NCBI GenBank assembly: GCA_016841675.1
Contig: JAENYQ010000008.1
Span: 1 to 64,000, forward strand
DNA from: Desulfotomaculum sp.
GTDB taxonomy: Bacteria > Bacillota > Desulfotomaculia > Desulfotomaculales > Desulfallaceae
Direction: 5' to 3'
Length of the DNA: 64,000 nt
Made by a program: the position numbers and the translations under genes. Shown piece by piece: positions 15,911 to 24,014 of this stretch (position 1 is its first letter; each line of letters begins with the position of its first letter). The notes beneath the pieces are model-generated. The model saw only the letters and a list, made by a program, of their open reading frames with translations. It made no database searches and was not told the origin of the DNA.

Positions 15911-17125
15911 ATGATGATAAACAAACCGGCGGTGGCCGGGGGCTTGCCGGTTCGCAGCCGGATGCTGCCCCTGGCGGCAGCGGAAATGACAGCGGATGAT
16001 ATTCAGGCGGTTACCCGGGTACTTAGTGATGGTGTGCTAGGCAGCGGCGACAAAGTAAGGGAATTTGAAACGGCTGTGGCCGAATATGTGGGTGCCAAGT
16101 ATGCCGTGGCAGTATCGTCAGGTGCTGCCGGACTCCACGTAGCCCTTATGTCCGCCGCAGTAGGTCACGAGGACGAGGTTATTACCACACCCCTGACCCA
16201 CCCCGCAACATCCAACTGTATCCTGTACCAGAATGGCATTCACACATTTGTGGATGTGGATCCAACAACCTATAACATAGACCCGGTAAAAGTAAAATAC
16301 CGCATTACCGGACGGACCCAGGCGTTAATCCCGGTCCATTTTGCCGGTAACCCATGTGAACTTGATTTATTACACAACTTGGCCCGGGAAAATAATTTAT
16401 GCGTTATTGAGGACGCCGCCCACGCACTGGGCGGTTGCTATAAGGATAAGCAAATTGGTGCATTAAGCGACCTTACCGTATTCAGTTTCAGCGATCCGCA
16501 ACACTGCTATACGGGGGAAGGCGGTATAGTAACCACCAATTCAGAGGAGCTCTTGGAGTGGATGCTTGTTTTTCGGGAAAACGGGTTGGTTCGCGATCCC
16601 CAAAAAATGATCAGTCCGGAAGGCCCGTGGCACAAAGAGATGCAGGACCGTGGCTTTAACTACCGGCTTACCGACATGCAGGCAGCCCTTGGTATTTCCC
16701 AACTGGCCCGGGTGGAAGAGTTTATCAAATGCCGTACCGATATTGCCAACCGTTATAACCGTGCTTTAGCCGGTCACCCCGCTATAGCTCTGCCACAGCA
16801 GAATCCCCGGGGGCGTTCCACCTGGCATCGTTATATTGTAACCTTGCGCATAGAAAAGCTAAAGGCCGGCCGGACTGAAATATGTAACGCTATCAGAGCC
16901 GAAAACATCGAGGTGGGAGTGCACTACCTGCCGGTTTTTCTGCATCCTTATTACCTTTGGATTGGGCACCCCGATGTATGTACTATTGAAGGCAGTCTAT
17001 GTCCCGTTGCCGAGGACCTTTATAACCGGTTTTTAACCTTGCCCCTGTTTCCATCCATGACTGACCGGGATGTGCAAGACGTTATCGAGGCTGTTACCAG
17101 GGTGCTGAATTACTATTTATTATAA
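15911..17125 (+). CDS. DegT/DnrJ/EryC1/StrS-family protein lacking the PLP lysine
   Basis: A 404-residue fold-type I protein of the sugar aminotransferase family. The PLP pocket is otherwise conserved: SSGAAGLHVAL for phosphate binding, TPLTHPATSN, IEDAAHALGG and the TGEGG loop. Where active members have FSFHPVK before TGEGG, this protein reads FSFSDPQHCYTGEGG, so Gln197 (codon CAA) replaces the Schiff-base lysine. It therefore should not act as a normal transaminase. Known lysine-less members, such as GDP-4-keto-6-deoxymannose 3-dehydratase (ColD, with His), catalyse dehydration. Function here is open. The first ATG (15911) and the second (15914) follow GAGGGGGAAAGG. There are no sugar-biosynthesis neighbours. 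Confidence 0.85.
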   Translation: MMINKPAVAGGLPVRSRMLPLAAAEMTADDIQAVTRVLSDGVLGSGDKVREFETAVAEYVGAKYAVAVSSGAAGLHVALMSAAVGHEDEVITTPLTHPATSNCILYQNGIHTFVDVDPTTYNIDPVKVKYRITGRTQALIPVHFAGNPCELDLLHNLARENNLCVIEDAAHALGGCYKDKQIGALSDLTVFSFSDPQHCYTGEGGIVTTNSEELLEWMLVFRENGLVRDPQKMISPEGPWHKEMQDRGFNYRLTDMQAALGISQLARVEEFIKCRTDIANRYNRALAGHPAIALPQQNPRGRSTWHRYIVTLRIEKLKAGRTEICNAIRAENIEVGVHYLPVFLHPYYLWIGHPDVCTIEGSLCPVAEDLYNRFLTLPLFPSMTDRDVQDVIEAVTRVLNYYLL

Positions 17126-17140
17126 TCCCTTAATTTTACT

Positions 17141-17365
17141 CATGGTTATACCGTTAACTCAGTAAGTGGTACAGCGTCGTGTCATTGCTATGAATACAAG
17201 AATTGAAGAACCTTTTAAGCCTGTCATTCTGAGCGCAGCGAAGAATCTTAAAACCAGATCCTTCGCTAACGCTCTTAGATGACAACTCTCCCCCCGCAGT
17301 GCACAATGTTTATTAAAAATGTTTATCTCATCAATGGGGATTACTGAGTAAAGGGAATAATCATG
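17141..17365. mobile_element. 225-bp MITE-like element, copy A
   Basis: The left end CATGGTTATACCGTTAACTC and the inverted right end CATGATTATTCCCTTTACTC form imperfect terminal inverted repeats of about 25 bases that continue into AGTAA. The interior holds the GTCATTCTGAGCG hairpin core. A second copy of exactly the same length lies at 41739-41963, and a shorter inverted copy at 36561-36696. No coding frame is inside, so it would depend on a transposase elsewhere. Confidence 0.75.
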
Positions 17366-17464
17366 TTTTTATTTATGAAAAGAACGGCATTAAAACCAAA
17401 TATTTATAGCCAGGCGTGCACCCGAGAAGGGGTTAAACACGTTTTTTTTTGCTTGCCCGGGACC

Positions 17465-17480
17465 TGTGATGAATATCACA
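17465..17480. promoter_or_regulatory. CRP/FNR-type palindrome TGTGATGAATATCACA
   Basis: TGTGA and TCACA are separated by six bases, the full CRP-family consensus. It lies 340 bases upstream of the ferredoxin gene at 17820 and just after the MITE. The distance to a gene start is long, so its target is uncertain. Confidence 0.5.
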
Positions 17481-17819
17481 CCTCCAACGCGAGACACTTA
17501 ACTTTACAGTTATCATTGTTGTTTTATAGTAAATAATAAAGGTAATAAGTCAGAAATCAGGAGCAGGGGGCAGAATAGAGAACAGGTAAAAACATGTATG
17601 TAGACTAAATAGCATAGCAGAATGCGCATGTCATACCAGCCTTTTCGAAGTTTGAGATATACGGTTGTCGTCGCATTTTCGGTGTGCCTTCGTTTTATGA
17701 CAGCGAATATTTCGGAAGGTTTTCGAAACAGAGATAGGAATGGAAGCATATTCTCGGGACTAGTAGATTTTTGAATACCTGAGTAGTAACTAATAAATTT
17801 AAAATATGAGGTGGTAATA
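17481..17819. other. Gap before the ferredoxin gene
   Basis: About 340 bases without a convincing gene. The complementary strand is open but only as an antisense shadow reaching into the ferredoxin gene. Nothing else is seen beyond the CRP/FNR-like site at its left edge and the ribosome site GAGGTGG at its right end. Confidence 0.5.
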
Positions 17820-18197
17820 ATGGCTGTCAGACAGATTGTCAGTATCGACGAAGAAAAGTGTAACGGTTGCGGCCTTTGTGTGAGCCCTTGCGTTGAGGGT
17901 GCTATCACTATAGAAAACGGAAAAGCCAAAGTGAAAAATGAAAAGCTTTGCGATGGGGCTGGTTTTTGTATAGGAGTATGCCCCCAGGGTGCTCTCTCAG
18001 TGGAACATCGTGAAGCGCCGGGTTTTGATGAACATGCGGTGAATGAACACATAAAACAAAACCCGGGGACGTACATTCCCCAGGTTTGCCATCGGTGCGG
18101 CAGGAATGAGGACCAGGTAATAGTACTGCCTTGCCGTAATCGCGGCCAAAGTATATGGGTGTGTACCGGTTGTCTACCGGCACTTATACACGGGTAA
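17820..18197 (+). CDS. 4Fe-4S ferredoxin with C-terminal zinc-ribbon-like tail
   Basis: A 125-residue protein behind GAGGTGGTAATA. Residues 15-60 hold two iron-sulfur cluster motifs: CNGCGLCVSPC and CDGAGFCIGVCPQGAL; the second has the CxxxxxCxxxCP spacing variant rather than CxxCxxCxxxCP. Residues 95-125 contain CHRCG, then LPC and CTGC, which could bind zinc or a further cluster. Proteins of this kind serve as electron carriers or as subunits of redox enzymes. It converges on a small minus-strand gene, and the sulfite reductase operon lies about 1 kb further on. Confidence 0.85.
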   Translation: MAVRQIVSIDEEKCNGCGLCVSPCVEGAITIENGKAKVKNEKLCDGAGFCIGVCPQGALSVEHREAPGFDEHAVNEHIKQNPGTYIPQVCHRCGRNEDQVIVLPCRNRGQSIWVCTGCLPALIHG

Positions 18198-18330
18198 TAC
18201 CTGGCTTTAGTTTCCAACGATTTGCACCAACAATAACTCCAATCCAAATCATAGGGCTACCCGAAAATACTACGATTCCCATCCTCCGATGGTGCTGCGC
18301 TTGCAGCATGGGCGTCTACCTAGTTTGTTT

Positions 18331-18543
18331 TTATTCAGCGCTTTCAGGTGGTCGTGCAAAAATGGCGCCGGCCGTTTCGAAACTGGCATTCATAGCCTCG
18401 ACGCCTTCTCTCATTGCTTTCAGGGAACGTGATGTTTGATCCAGTAACCCTCTGACGTATCCCAGCTTCACATCGGCTTGTTTATCGGTGCTAAGTACTA
18501 GCAAAATTAAAATTAAAAATAAACTAAAAGGGTTATTATTCAT
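18331..18543 (-). CDS. Small one-helix hypothetical protein
   Basis: A 70-residue protein starting MNNNPFSLFLILILLVLSTD. The ATG at complement 18541-18543 sits behind AAAGGAGGCCGGG; a longer open frame overruns the ribosome site. One N-terminal membrane helix is followed by a soluble amphipathic helical part ending in PPESAE. I do not recognise it; small proteins with this layout are common among sporulation genes of Firmicutes, but that is inference only. Confidence 0.6.
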   Translation of the reverse strand: MNNNPFSLFLILILLVLSTDKQADVKLGYVRGLLDQTSRSLKAMREGVEAMNASFETAGAIFARPPESAE

Positions 18544-18903
18544 AATAAGAATTACCCGGCCTCCTTTCACCCCAATCGTTTTTTATATAGTATGCACAGT
18601 GCTGTAGAAGGTGAAAAAGCCGGGTTTTTCTGATACCCTTCAGTGTTAGATTCCACTGTTCCGGTATCAGAAAAAAATGCCAACGTTCTTGTTGAGCTTA
18701 CAGAACCACCTCAACAGCAACCATATTTGCTGGATTAAGGTTGCTGAATCTTTTTTACCAAAGCAAGGGTGGTTATCGGTTTGACTATGTTTTGCCTCCG
18801 GGTTTTCAGATAAAGCTGTTAATTTTATATTTCCGATGATTTAGTACTGGTCAATGTCATGTATAAGGCGAGTGCAATCCCTTGGGGATAATACCAAGCC
18901 TGA
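18544..18903. other. Gap with inverted repeats and a terminator-like hairpin
   Basis: Two structures are seen. TTTTTCTGATACC (18625-18637) is the exact inverse of GGTATCAGAAAAA (18663-18675). CAGCAACC (18715-18722) pairs with GGTTGCTG (18739-18746), then AATCTTTTTT, a plus-strand terminator. A GTTGAG/CTCAAC pair just upstream could compete for folding. No plus-strand gene directly precedes it, so an unannotated small RNA is possible. No convincing coding frame is present. Confidence 0.4.
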
Positions 18904-19122
18904 TTATATTGGGCGCAGCGGCACACTAATGACCTGGTCTTTGCCGCATTTGGGGCAGGTGAATAGGTGATGGCAGTGAGGATCCTCGAATTCAGTGTTA
19001 TAGTACGGGCTATACGGTCCTGAATAATCGTAGACCGGTCCACTATCCTGCATTGCACCGCCGCAGGCGCACTGCGGGGAGAGCATGATCATGGCATTGC
19101 ATAGTTCACAGACTGTATCCAT
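18904..19122 (-). CDS. Small zinc-ribbon protein downstream of sulfite reductase
   Basis: A 72-residue protein starting MDTVCELCNAMIMLSPQCAC. It has three cysteine pairs or groups (CELC, CACGG and CPKC) and HCHHLF, the layout of a small zinc ribbon. The ATG lies 10 bases after the sulfite reductase stop, so the two are co-transcribed. Role unknown; a maturation or electron-transfer partner of the reductase is a guess from position. Confidence 0.65.
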   Translation of the reverse strand: MDTVCELCNAMIMLSPQCACGGAMQDSGPVYDYSGPYSPYYNTEFEDPHCHHLFTCPKCGKDQVISVPLRPI

Positions 19123-19132
19123 AATATTAAAC

Positions 19133-19870
19133 CTAGTGGTGTATGCTTTTTTCCGGTAGCACCGCCGCTTTAAATATGTCCAAATCAATTCGCTCGATGA
19201 ACCGACCCAGTCTTTCGTTGGCATTAGCCTGTTCACTGTAAAAACTAACCACGCGGTCCAGCAGATCAAGTACTTGTTGCGGAGTCTGTTGTTCAGCCAG
19301 CGACTGGCCCAAGCGCGGTTTTAAACCGCCGTTGCCGCCAACAAAGACATTAAAACCCTTTGATGTGCCCACTGCTCCGAAGTCGATCATCATTGAATCC
19401 ATGCACTGGTTGGGACACCCGCTGATACCAATTTTGAACTTGGAAGGCATAGTCATACCATGGTATTTATTGTCTATCTCATTACCTAACCCCACGGAAT
19501 CCTGTTGACCACGTTTGCAAAAGGTTGTGCCGGGGCAAAATTTGACGCTGCGTACGCATAGTCCGATGGCAGCTCCGGGCTTCATGTCCAGGTCGGCCCA
19601 GGCGGCGTCTATATCATCTTTTTGCAGACCTACCAGGGCGATGCGCTGAGACGAAGTGACTTTTAATGCTGCGCAGTTATACTTTTTAGCTGTTTCAGCC
19701 AAACGAATTAAAAGGTCCGGGTCGGTGATAATGCCACCGGGCAGGTGTGGTGCTATTGCATAGGTGCCATCCCGCTGTAAAATAGCACCCTTTTCCAGCA
19801 GGTCCCGGTCAGTATTGCTGTGCTGAAACCGCTTATCAATTTGATTAGGCATTTCCTGGTTATTTTCCAT
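19133..19870 (-). CDS. Small siroheme sulfite/nitrite reductase-like protein
   Basis: A 245-residue siroheme-[4Fe-4S] reductase. The cluster and siroheme ligands are CPGTTFC (CX5C) and GCPNQC (CX3C), the signature of the sulfite/nitrite reductase family; TSSQRIALVGL lies in the ferredoxin-like half-domain. At this length it is far smaller than DsrA, DsrB or NirA and matches the low-molecular-weight assimilatory-type sulfite reductase described from Desulfovibrio. There are no DsrB or ferredoxin-domain extensions. ATG 19870 is preferred to an upstream frame that lacks a ribosome site. A zinc-ribbon gene follows closely. Whether it reduces sulfite or nitrite in vivo is undecided. Confidence 0.85.
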   Translation of the reverse strand: MENNQEMPNQIDKRFQHSNTDRDLLEKGAILQRDGTYAIAPHLPGGIITDPDLLIRLAETAKKYNCAALKVTSSQRIALVGLQKDDIDAAWADLDMKPGAAIGLCVRSVKFCPGTTFCKRGQQDSVGLGNEIDNKYHGMTMPSKFKIGISGCPNQCMDSMMIDFGAVGTSKGFNVFVGGNGGLKPRLGQSLAEQQTPQQVLDLLDRVVSFYSEQANANERLGRFIERIDLDIFKAAVLPEKSIHH

Positions 19871-19989
19871 CACGATCACTCCATTTAAATTACATTTAAT
19901 TTTTATTATTTTCCCCATCTGTTGATGTGAAATGCATCTCGTTTTGGATTTAAAATGCATTGGCAAAAAGCCAGTTAATGATTTGTAAG

Positions 19990-20026
19990 TAAATAAAAGA
20001 AAACCTGCGTCGTATAACACAGGTTT
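19990..20026 (-). terminator. Intrinsic terminator (minus strand)
   Basis: On the minus strand AAACCTG pairs with CAGGTTT and is followed by TCTTTTATTT. It ends the AMP-binding fragment upstream of the sulfite reductase gene. Confidence 0.7.
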
Positions 20027-20056
20027 TAAATGCTATAGGATATATAAGAGCGCATT

Positions 20057-20422
20057 TTAATTGCGCCTGACGCATCCTTCCAGCAATTTCATTTTTAATA
20101 CTTTACCGCTGGGGGATTTGGGGATGCGCGAAACGAATCTTACTTCACCTGGCAGTTGTTCGATTTGCAGCTGTCCGCTTTGCTTAAGATACTTAAAGAT
20201 TTCCTCTTCAGTCATGCCGGGTTCTCTAGGAACAATGAAAGCTACTATATTTCTATTTTCGCTCTCGTCATCGGCAATGCACAAAACCGTTACCTCATCT
20301 ACCCCGGAGTGCTCATAAAGTATGTTCTCAACCTGACGCAGGTTAAACCTGCTGGCGGCAACCGAAGTTATACCATTGTCCGGCGGGCTAAATTTGTTCT
20401 GTACCAAGTTTACCACTCCCAT
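20057..20422 (-). pseudogene. C-terminal fragment of an acyl-CoA synthetase (AMP-binding domain remnant)
   Basis: A 121-residue frame that covers only the mobile C-terminal domain of ANL-superfamily ligases: FNLRQVENILYEHSGVDEV, then an LPGEV segment, then the PKSPSGKVLK motif carrying the catalytic lysine. The large N-terminal adenylation domain (about 400 residues) is absent; the preceding 500 bases hold no recognisable remains. No good ribosome site precedes its ATG. A decayed gene or deletion remnant is the simplest reading. A stand-alone C-domain protein is less likely. Confidence 0.7.
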
Positions 20423-20955
20423 CCCAAGATTTCATGGGGTTATGACCGCGGAACTCACTGGTAAACGTAGAAACCACGTCCACATTTGCGACACAGGTGG
20501 TCGGCGCGCCCATTCTGCGCAGCAAATGGAGGGACGATACTTGGAATCACCAGTCTCACTTATAAAGTATCGCATACCATCAGCATAGTGTCCAGCCCTA
20601 TTAAGTCGCATCATGCCAGCGGGCCAATGGGGTTGTCTATTTTGACGTTTTAATTATTTCTCTAATTATAATTAAATGTCCTGCCCATGTATGTAAAACT
20701 TTCGACATTAAACGGATTTCATAAACTAAAGAAATACCATACGCATATTTTAGCCCATCCATTACAGAGCAGGTATCCAATAAAGCAAAAAGGTTATCCT
20801 CTTACATAACAACATTCTGGTATTGGAATTGGAATAATCAGAGTAAATAAATCGTTTTTTTATTCTGAGGCCTGAATAGTTAAACAATATCATAAACACC
20901 GCCGATTAACTTGTGGTATTATATCATGGAGCAATCTGTATTGGAGGTATGGGTT
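20423..20955. other. Gap between ligase remnant and lspA
   Basis: About 530 bases. Short open frames occur on both strands around 20430-20620 but match nothing I recognise and lack ribosome sites. They may be rubble of the truncated ligase gene. From 20640 the sequence is AT-rich and probably carries the lspA promoter; no clear hexamer pair stands out. Confidence 0.4.
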
Positions 20956-21426
20956 TTGCGGTTTGCGGCCATTGTTTTGTTAACGCTTATTGTAGATCAG
21001 CTTTCCAAGTATATAATCACTTCCAGCATGTATCACGGTGAATCATTGGCTATTTTACCGCCTGTTTTTTATATCACCTATGTGCTAAACCCGGGTGCGG
21101 CTTTTGGCATGCTGGCCAATCAAACCAACTTTTTTATAGTGATATCACTGCTTGTAATTATTGGTGTTTTAGTTGGTTACCGGTATTTGCCCCGGGAAAG
21201 GGTATGGTCATATATCGCCCTGGGCTTGGTGGTAGGCGGTGCCATGGGTAACCTGATTGATCGGGTTCGGCTGGGGCTGGTGATTGATTTCCTTGATTTT
21301 AGAGTTTGGCCAGTGTTCAATCTGGCTGATACCGCCATTGTAACCGGGGCTGCTATACTGGTGTTGGATGTGTGGCTGGCAGACAGGAAAGAATCGCGGA
21401 AGGTGGATCAAGGTGCCGGGGAGTGA
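20956..21426 (+). CDS. lspA: Lipoprotein signal peptidase (signal peptidase II)
   Basis: A 156-residue inner-membrane aspartyl protease that removes signal peptides from prolipoproteins. Four membrane helices are evident. Family blocks are DQLSKYII, LNPGAAFGML, GGAMGNLIDRV and VIDFLDF...FNLADTAI with the two catalytic aspartates (in NLIDRV-adjacent and NLAD segments). The TTG at 20956 is chosen because GGAGGT ends seven bases upstream and the resulting length fits the family; upstream in-frame ATG lacks a site. It overlaps rluD by 14 bases. Confidence 0.93.
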   Translation: MRFAAIVLLTLIVDQLSKYIITSSMYHGESLAILPPVFYITYVLNPGAAFGMLANQTNFFIVISLLVIIGVLVGYRYLPRERVWSYIALGLVVGGAMGNLIDRVRLGLVIDFLDFRVWPVFNLADTAIVTGAAILVLDVWLADRKESRKVDQGAGE

Positions 21427-22354
21427 AAAATACGTTGTGTCCGGTGATGAATCCGGTATGCGGTTGGATGTGTTTGCTTCCGGAACAGAGCCCGGTATAA
21501 GCAGATCCTATGCGCAAAAACTTATCGGTGCGGGATTAATTACAGTCAACGGGGTTGGAGTAAAGGCCAATTACCGTTTGCGCGGCGGGGACGAGGTGGC
21601 GGTAATGATACCGCCACCCGTTGAACTTGAAGTACTGCCCGAACCAATCCCACTTGAAGTTTACTATGAAGACTCAGACCTGATCGTGGTCAACAAACCA
21701 AGGGGGATGGTGGTACACCCGGCGGAGGGCAATTATACGGGCACCCTGGTTAACGCGCTCCTATACCACTGCCGGGATCTTTCAGGCATCAATGGTGTTT
21801 TAAGACCCGGTATCGTGCACCGGATTGACAAGGAAACATCGGGGTTATTAATGGCCGCTAAAAACGACCTGATTCATGAAGGGTTGGCCGGACAGTTGAA
21901 AGAGCACACTGTGTCCCGCGGGTACGTGGCCTTGGCCCACGGTTTACTTGCGCACAACCGCGGGATGGTAGACGCACCGGTTGGCCGCGACCCCTCGGAC
22001 AGGCAGCGGATGGCGGTTAATTATCGCCATGGTAAAAACGCGGTTACTCACTACCGAGTGCTGGATCGAAAGAACAACTTTACGTTGCTGGACCTGCGCC
22101 TGGAAACCGGGCGCACTCACCAGATCAGGGTGCACATGTCTTACATTGGTCACCCGCTGGCCGGCGATATTCGCTACGGTCCCGCACGCCCTCATTTGGG
22201 ACTGGTAGGCCAGTTCCTGCATGCTTACCTGCTGGGGTTTATACACCCCAGGACGAAGGAATACCTGGAAATCAGGGCACCGTTGCCGGATGAACTGAAA
22301 ACAATCCTGGAACAAAATGTCGGGATGCATTTTTCTATTAAGGGTGAAGTGTGA
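21413..22354 (+). CDS. rluD: RluD-family 23S rRNA pseudouridine synthase
   Basis: A 313-residue enzyme isomerising uridines in 23S rRNA. Residues 15-75 are an S4-like RNA-binding domain (MRLDVFASGTEPGISRSYAQ). The catalytic domain follows with VNKPRGMVVHP, the aspartate in GIVHRIDKETSGLL, and LETGRTHQIRVHM. GTG 21413 is chosen for its AGGTGG site, inside the end of lspA. Pairing of lspA with this synthase is common in Firmicutes. It is the last gene of the pair; a perfect palindrome follows. Confidence 0.92.
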   Translation: MPGSEKYVVSGDESGMRLDVFASGTEPGISRSYAQKLIGAGLITVNGVGVKANYRLRGGDEVAVMIPPPVELEVLPEPIPLEVYYEDSDLIVVNKPRGMVVHPAEGNYTGTLVNALLYHCRDLSGINGVLRPGIVHRIDKETSGLLMAAKNDLIHEGLAGQLKEHTVSRGYVALAHGLLAHNRGMVDAPVGRDPSDRQRMAVNYRHGKNAVTHYRVLDRKNNFTLLDLRLETGRTHQIRVHMSYIGHPLAGDIRYGPARPHLGLVGQFLHAYLLGFIHPRTKEYLEIRAPLPDELKTILEQNVGMHFSIKGEV

Positions 22355-22386
22355 GGGTGCAGGTCAAACAACGCCTATTCCCATAT

Positions 22387-22414
22387 GTAGGGGCACGGCA
22401 TGCCGTGCCCCTAC
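22387..22414. repeat. 28-base perfect palindrome
   Basis: GTAGGGGCACGGCA is followed directly by its exact inverse TGCCGTGCCCCTAC. It belongs to the same GTAGGGGC/GCCCCTAC family as 5700-5781. It sits between the convergent rluD and DUF441 genes, without a T run. Confidence 0.85.
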
Positions 22415-22418
22415 GCAA

Positions 22419-22871
22419 TTATTTGAACAGGTTTAATACCCCCAGGAACAGTGCGGTTAGCCCGGCTGCCATAAGCGGCCCCACCGGGATGCCGCCCATA
22501 AAGACAATGCCGAAAACTGAACCCACCAACAGTCCAAAAATTATTTCCGGGTCAATTTGCAGTAACTTTAACCCCTCGCCGTTAAGATGGGTGGCCAGTG
22601 CGCCTCCGGCGATGGCCAGGATCCCAGAAACAGAGGTAAAGGTGCATAATAAGTCTTTTTCCGAGACCCTACCCGTGGCCACGGGCACCAAAATGGCAAG
22701 CAGCAGAAACAGTAGGCCTATTTCCAAGCCCCTTTTTTCCAGCAGGGGAAAAATAAAATTTAGATTGGCAAACTTAATAATCAGCAATACGCAGGCGGCA
22801 GTGGCAATGAGGTTGGAGCGGGATACGATTCCAATTAGCAGCAACGCTACCAGTAAGAAAACTCCATTCAT
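22419..22871 (-). CDS. DUF441 (UPF0756) membrane protein
   Basis: A 150-residue protein that is almost entirely hydrophobic, with four to five membrane helices. Segments such as PLLEKRGLEIGLLFLLLAIL and GIPVGPLMAAGLTALFLG are typical of the UPF0756/DUF441 family, whose function is unknown. It stands alone and converges on rluD. ATG 22871 is the only reasonable start. Confidence 0.85.
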   Translation of the reverse strand: MNGVFLLVALLLIGIVSRSNLIATAACVLLIIKFANLNFIFPLLEKRGLEIGLLFLLLAILVPVATGRVSEKDLLCTFTSVSGILAIAGGALATHLNGEGLKLLQIDPEIIFGLLVGSVFGIVFMGGIPVGPLMAAGLTALFLGVLNLFK

Positions 22872-22982
22872 TGACCGAAAACCTCACTTAAAAGATATTA
22901 GTTGAAAGAGGCTTGTTCAACCACCTTTCTTCGTAAATATATGCCATTGCTGCCAGCTCTATTACCACAATAAGGTTAATCC

Positions 22983-23804
22983 CTAATCGCAGACCGGAGT
23001 CTCGTTCACCATCAACTGCAGCGTATCGGCCCGCAGTCCCAGTCGCATTGCTTCCAGGGCCAGTACTTCCTGGGTTGGAATGTTGCCCAGGTTAACATCG
23101 GAGCCGAACCGGGTAATTAAGTCTTGTTGCTGGGGTTTTAGTGGTGCTTCCCAGATAATCTTGCCCGGGTCGCCGATATACTCCAAAAGCACTTGAATGT
23201 CCGCAGTGTCCATTTTGCCTTTCGCGTTATATAGGCCTACGTTGAGTCCGCACTCCCTGCCTTCCAGGATCACCTTATGCGCACCCATCTCTAAATCCTC
23301 TCCAGCTTGCTCGGCAAGGGATATTACCGGAATACCGGGGCCGGCGTTTTTTTTACCTACTTCGGTGAGGACCATAAAACCCTTATCCGCAGCTATTGAT
23401 ATTGCTCGTGCTCTCACCTCTTTACAAATATTAATGGTGCCGTCGCTAACTTCGATGGCTGTGAACCCTAGCGATTTGCATTTGTCAAGGTACTCAATTA
23501 ATTTATCCTGCCATAACGCTATTTCAAAAAATGTTCCTCCGGGATAAATTTCGATGTTGTAGGAACACGCCAGGTGGATTTTTTCTTCCAGTAAACCGTC
23601 CGTGTAAAGCATCGATGTGCCAAAGGCAAGCTTAATGAAGTCAATATACGGGTGGTTTAGCTTGAGCAAATCCTGGGTCTCCCCGGTACCCATCCCCTTA
23701 TCCATAACCATGGTCAAACCCCGATGCCTGGGTTTGGCTGCGCGATCCCCCATTGGGAATGTTATAATTTCCCGCCACCCGTTGGTGTTAAAACATCCGG
23801 ACAA
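22983..23804 (-). CDS. comA: Phosphosulfolactate synthase (ComA/YitD family)
   Basis: A 273-residue TIM-barrel-type enzyme that adds sulfite to phosphoenolpyruvate, giving phosphosulfolactate. Family blocks are KPRHRGLTMVMDKGMG, DFIKLAFGTS, YPGGTFFE, AIEVSDGTI and LTEVGKK, and ANLGNI-like SDVNLGNIP near the end. In methanogens it opens coenzyme M synthesis; in bacilli the homologue serves sulfolactate formation during sporulation. The TTG at complement 23802-23804 follows AAGGGAG and gives the usual family length; the longer frame to 23864 is possible. No ComB or ComC lies beside it. Confidence 0.88.
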   Translation of the reverse strand: MSGCFNTNGWREIITFPMGDRAAKPRHRGLTMVMDKGMGTGETQDLLKLNHPYIDFIKLAFGTSMLYTDGLLEEKIHLACSYNIEIYPGGTFFEIALWQDKLIEYLDKCKSLGFTAIEVSDGTINICKEVRARAISIAADKGFMVLTEVGKKNAGPGIPVISLAEQAGEDLEMGAHKVILEGRECGLNVGLYNAKGKMDTADIQVLLEYIGDPGKIIWEAPLKPQQQDLITRFGSDVNLGNIPTQEVLALEAMRLGLRADTLQLMVNETPVCD

Positions 23805-24014
23805 AAAACCAGCTCCCTTCCCTATATGATGCATCCAGCCGTTATGACGGATGCCGGCTATCACCTCCTTTTGCTACTGTGTGGGAAAGGGCTAAATTTG
23901 CCACCTGGTTAAAATTATTCAACCCCGAATGAGATGGTTACCAGGATGAAGCTGCCAAAAAACGGAGTTATGTTGGAAAATATGGATAAAGTGTTTGGGT
24001 ACAAAGTATACGCG

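Noticed and set aside
17513-18247. 244-codon minus-strand frame over the ferredoxin
   Set aside because: It is antisense to a clear ferredoxin gene, has no family features and no ribosome site.
18625-18675. Terminator from the TTTTTCTGATACC inverted repeat
   Set aside because: The 3' side of the stem is A-rich on both strands, so no T tract follows the hairpin.
19133-19870. Dissimilatory sulfite reductase subunit (DsrA/DsrB)
   Set aside because: Too short, single subunit, without the ferredoxin insert or a DsrB neighbour.
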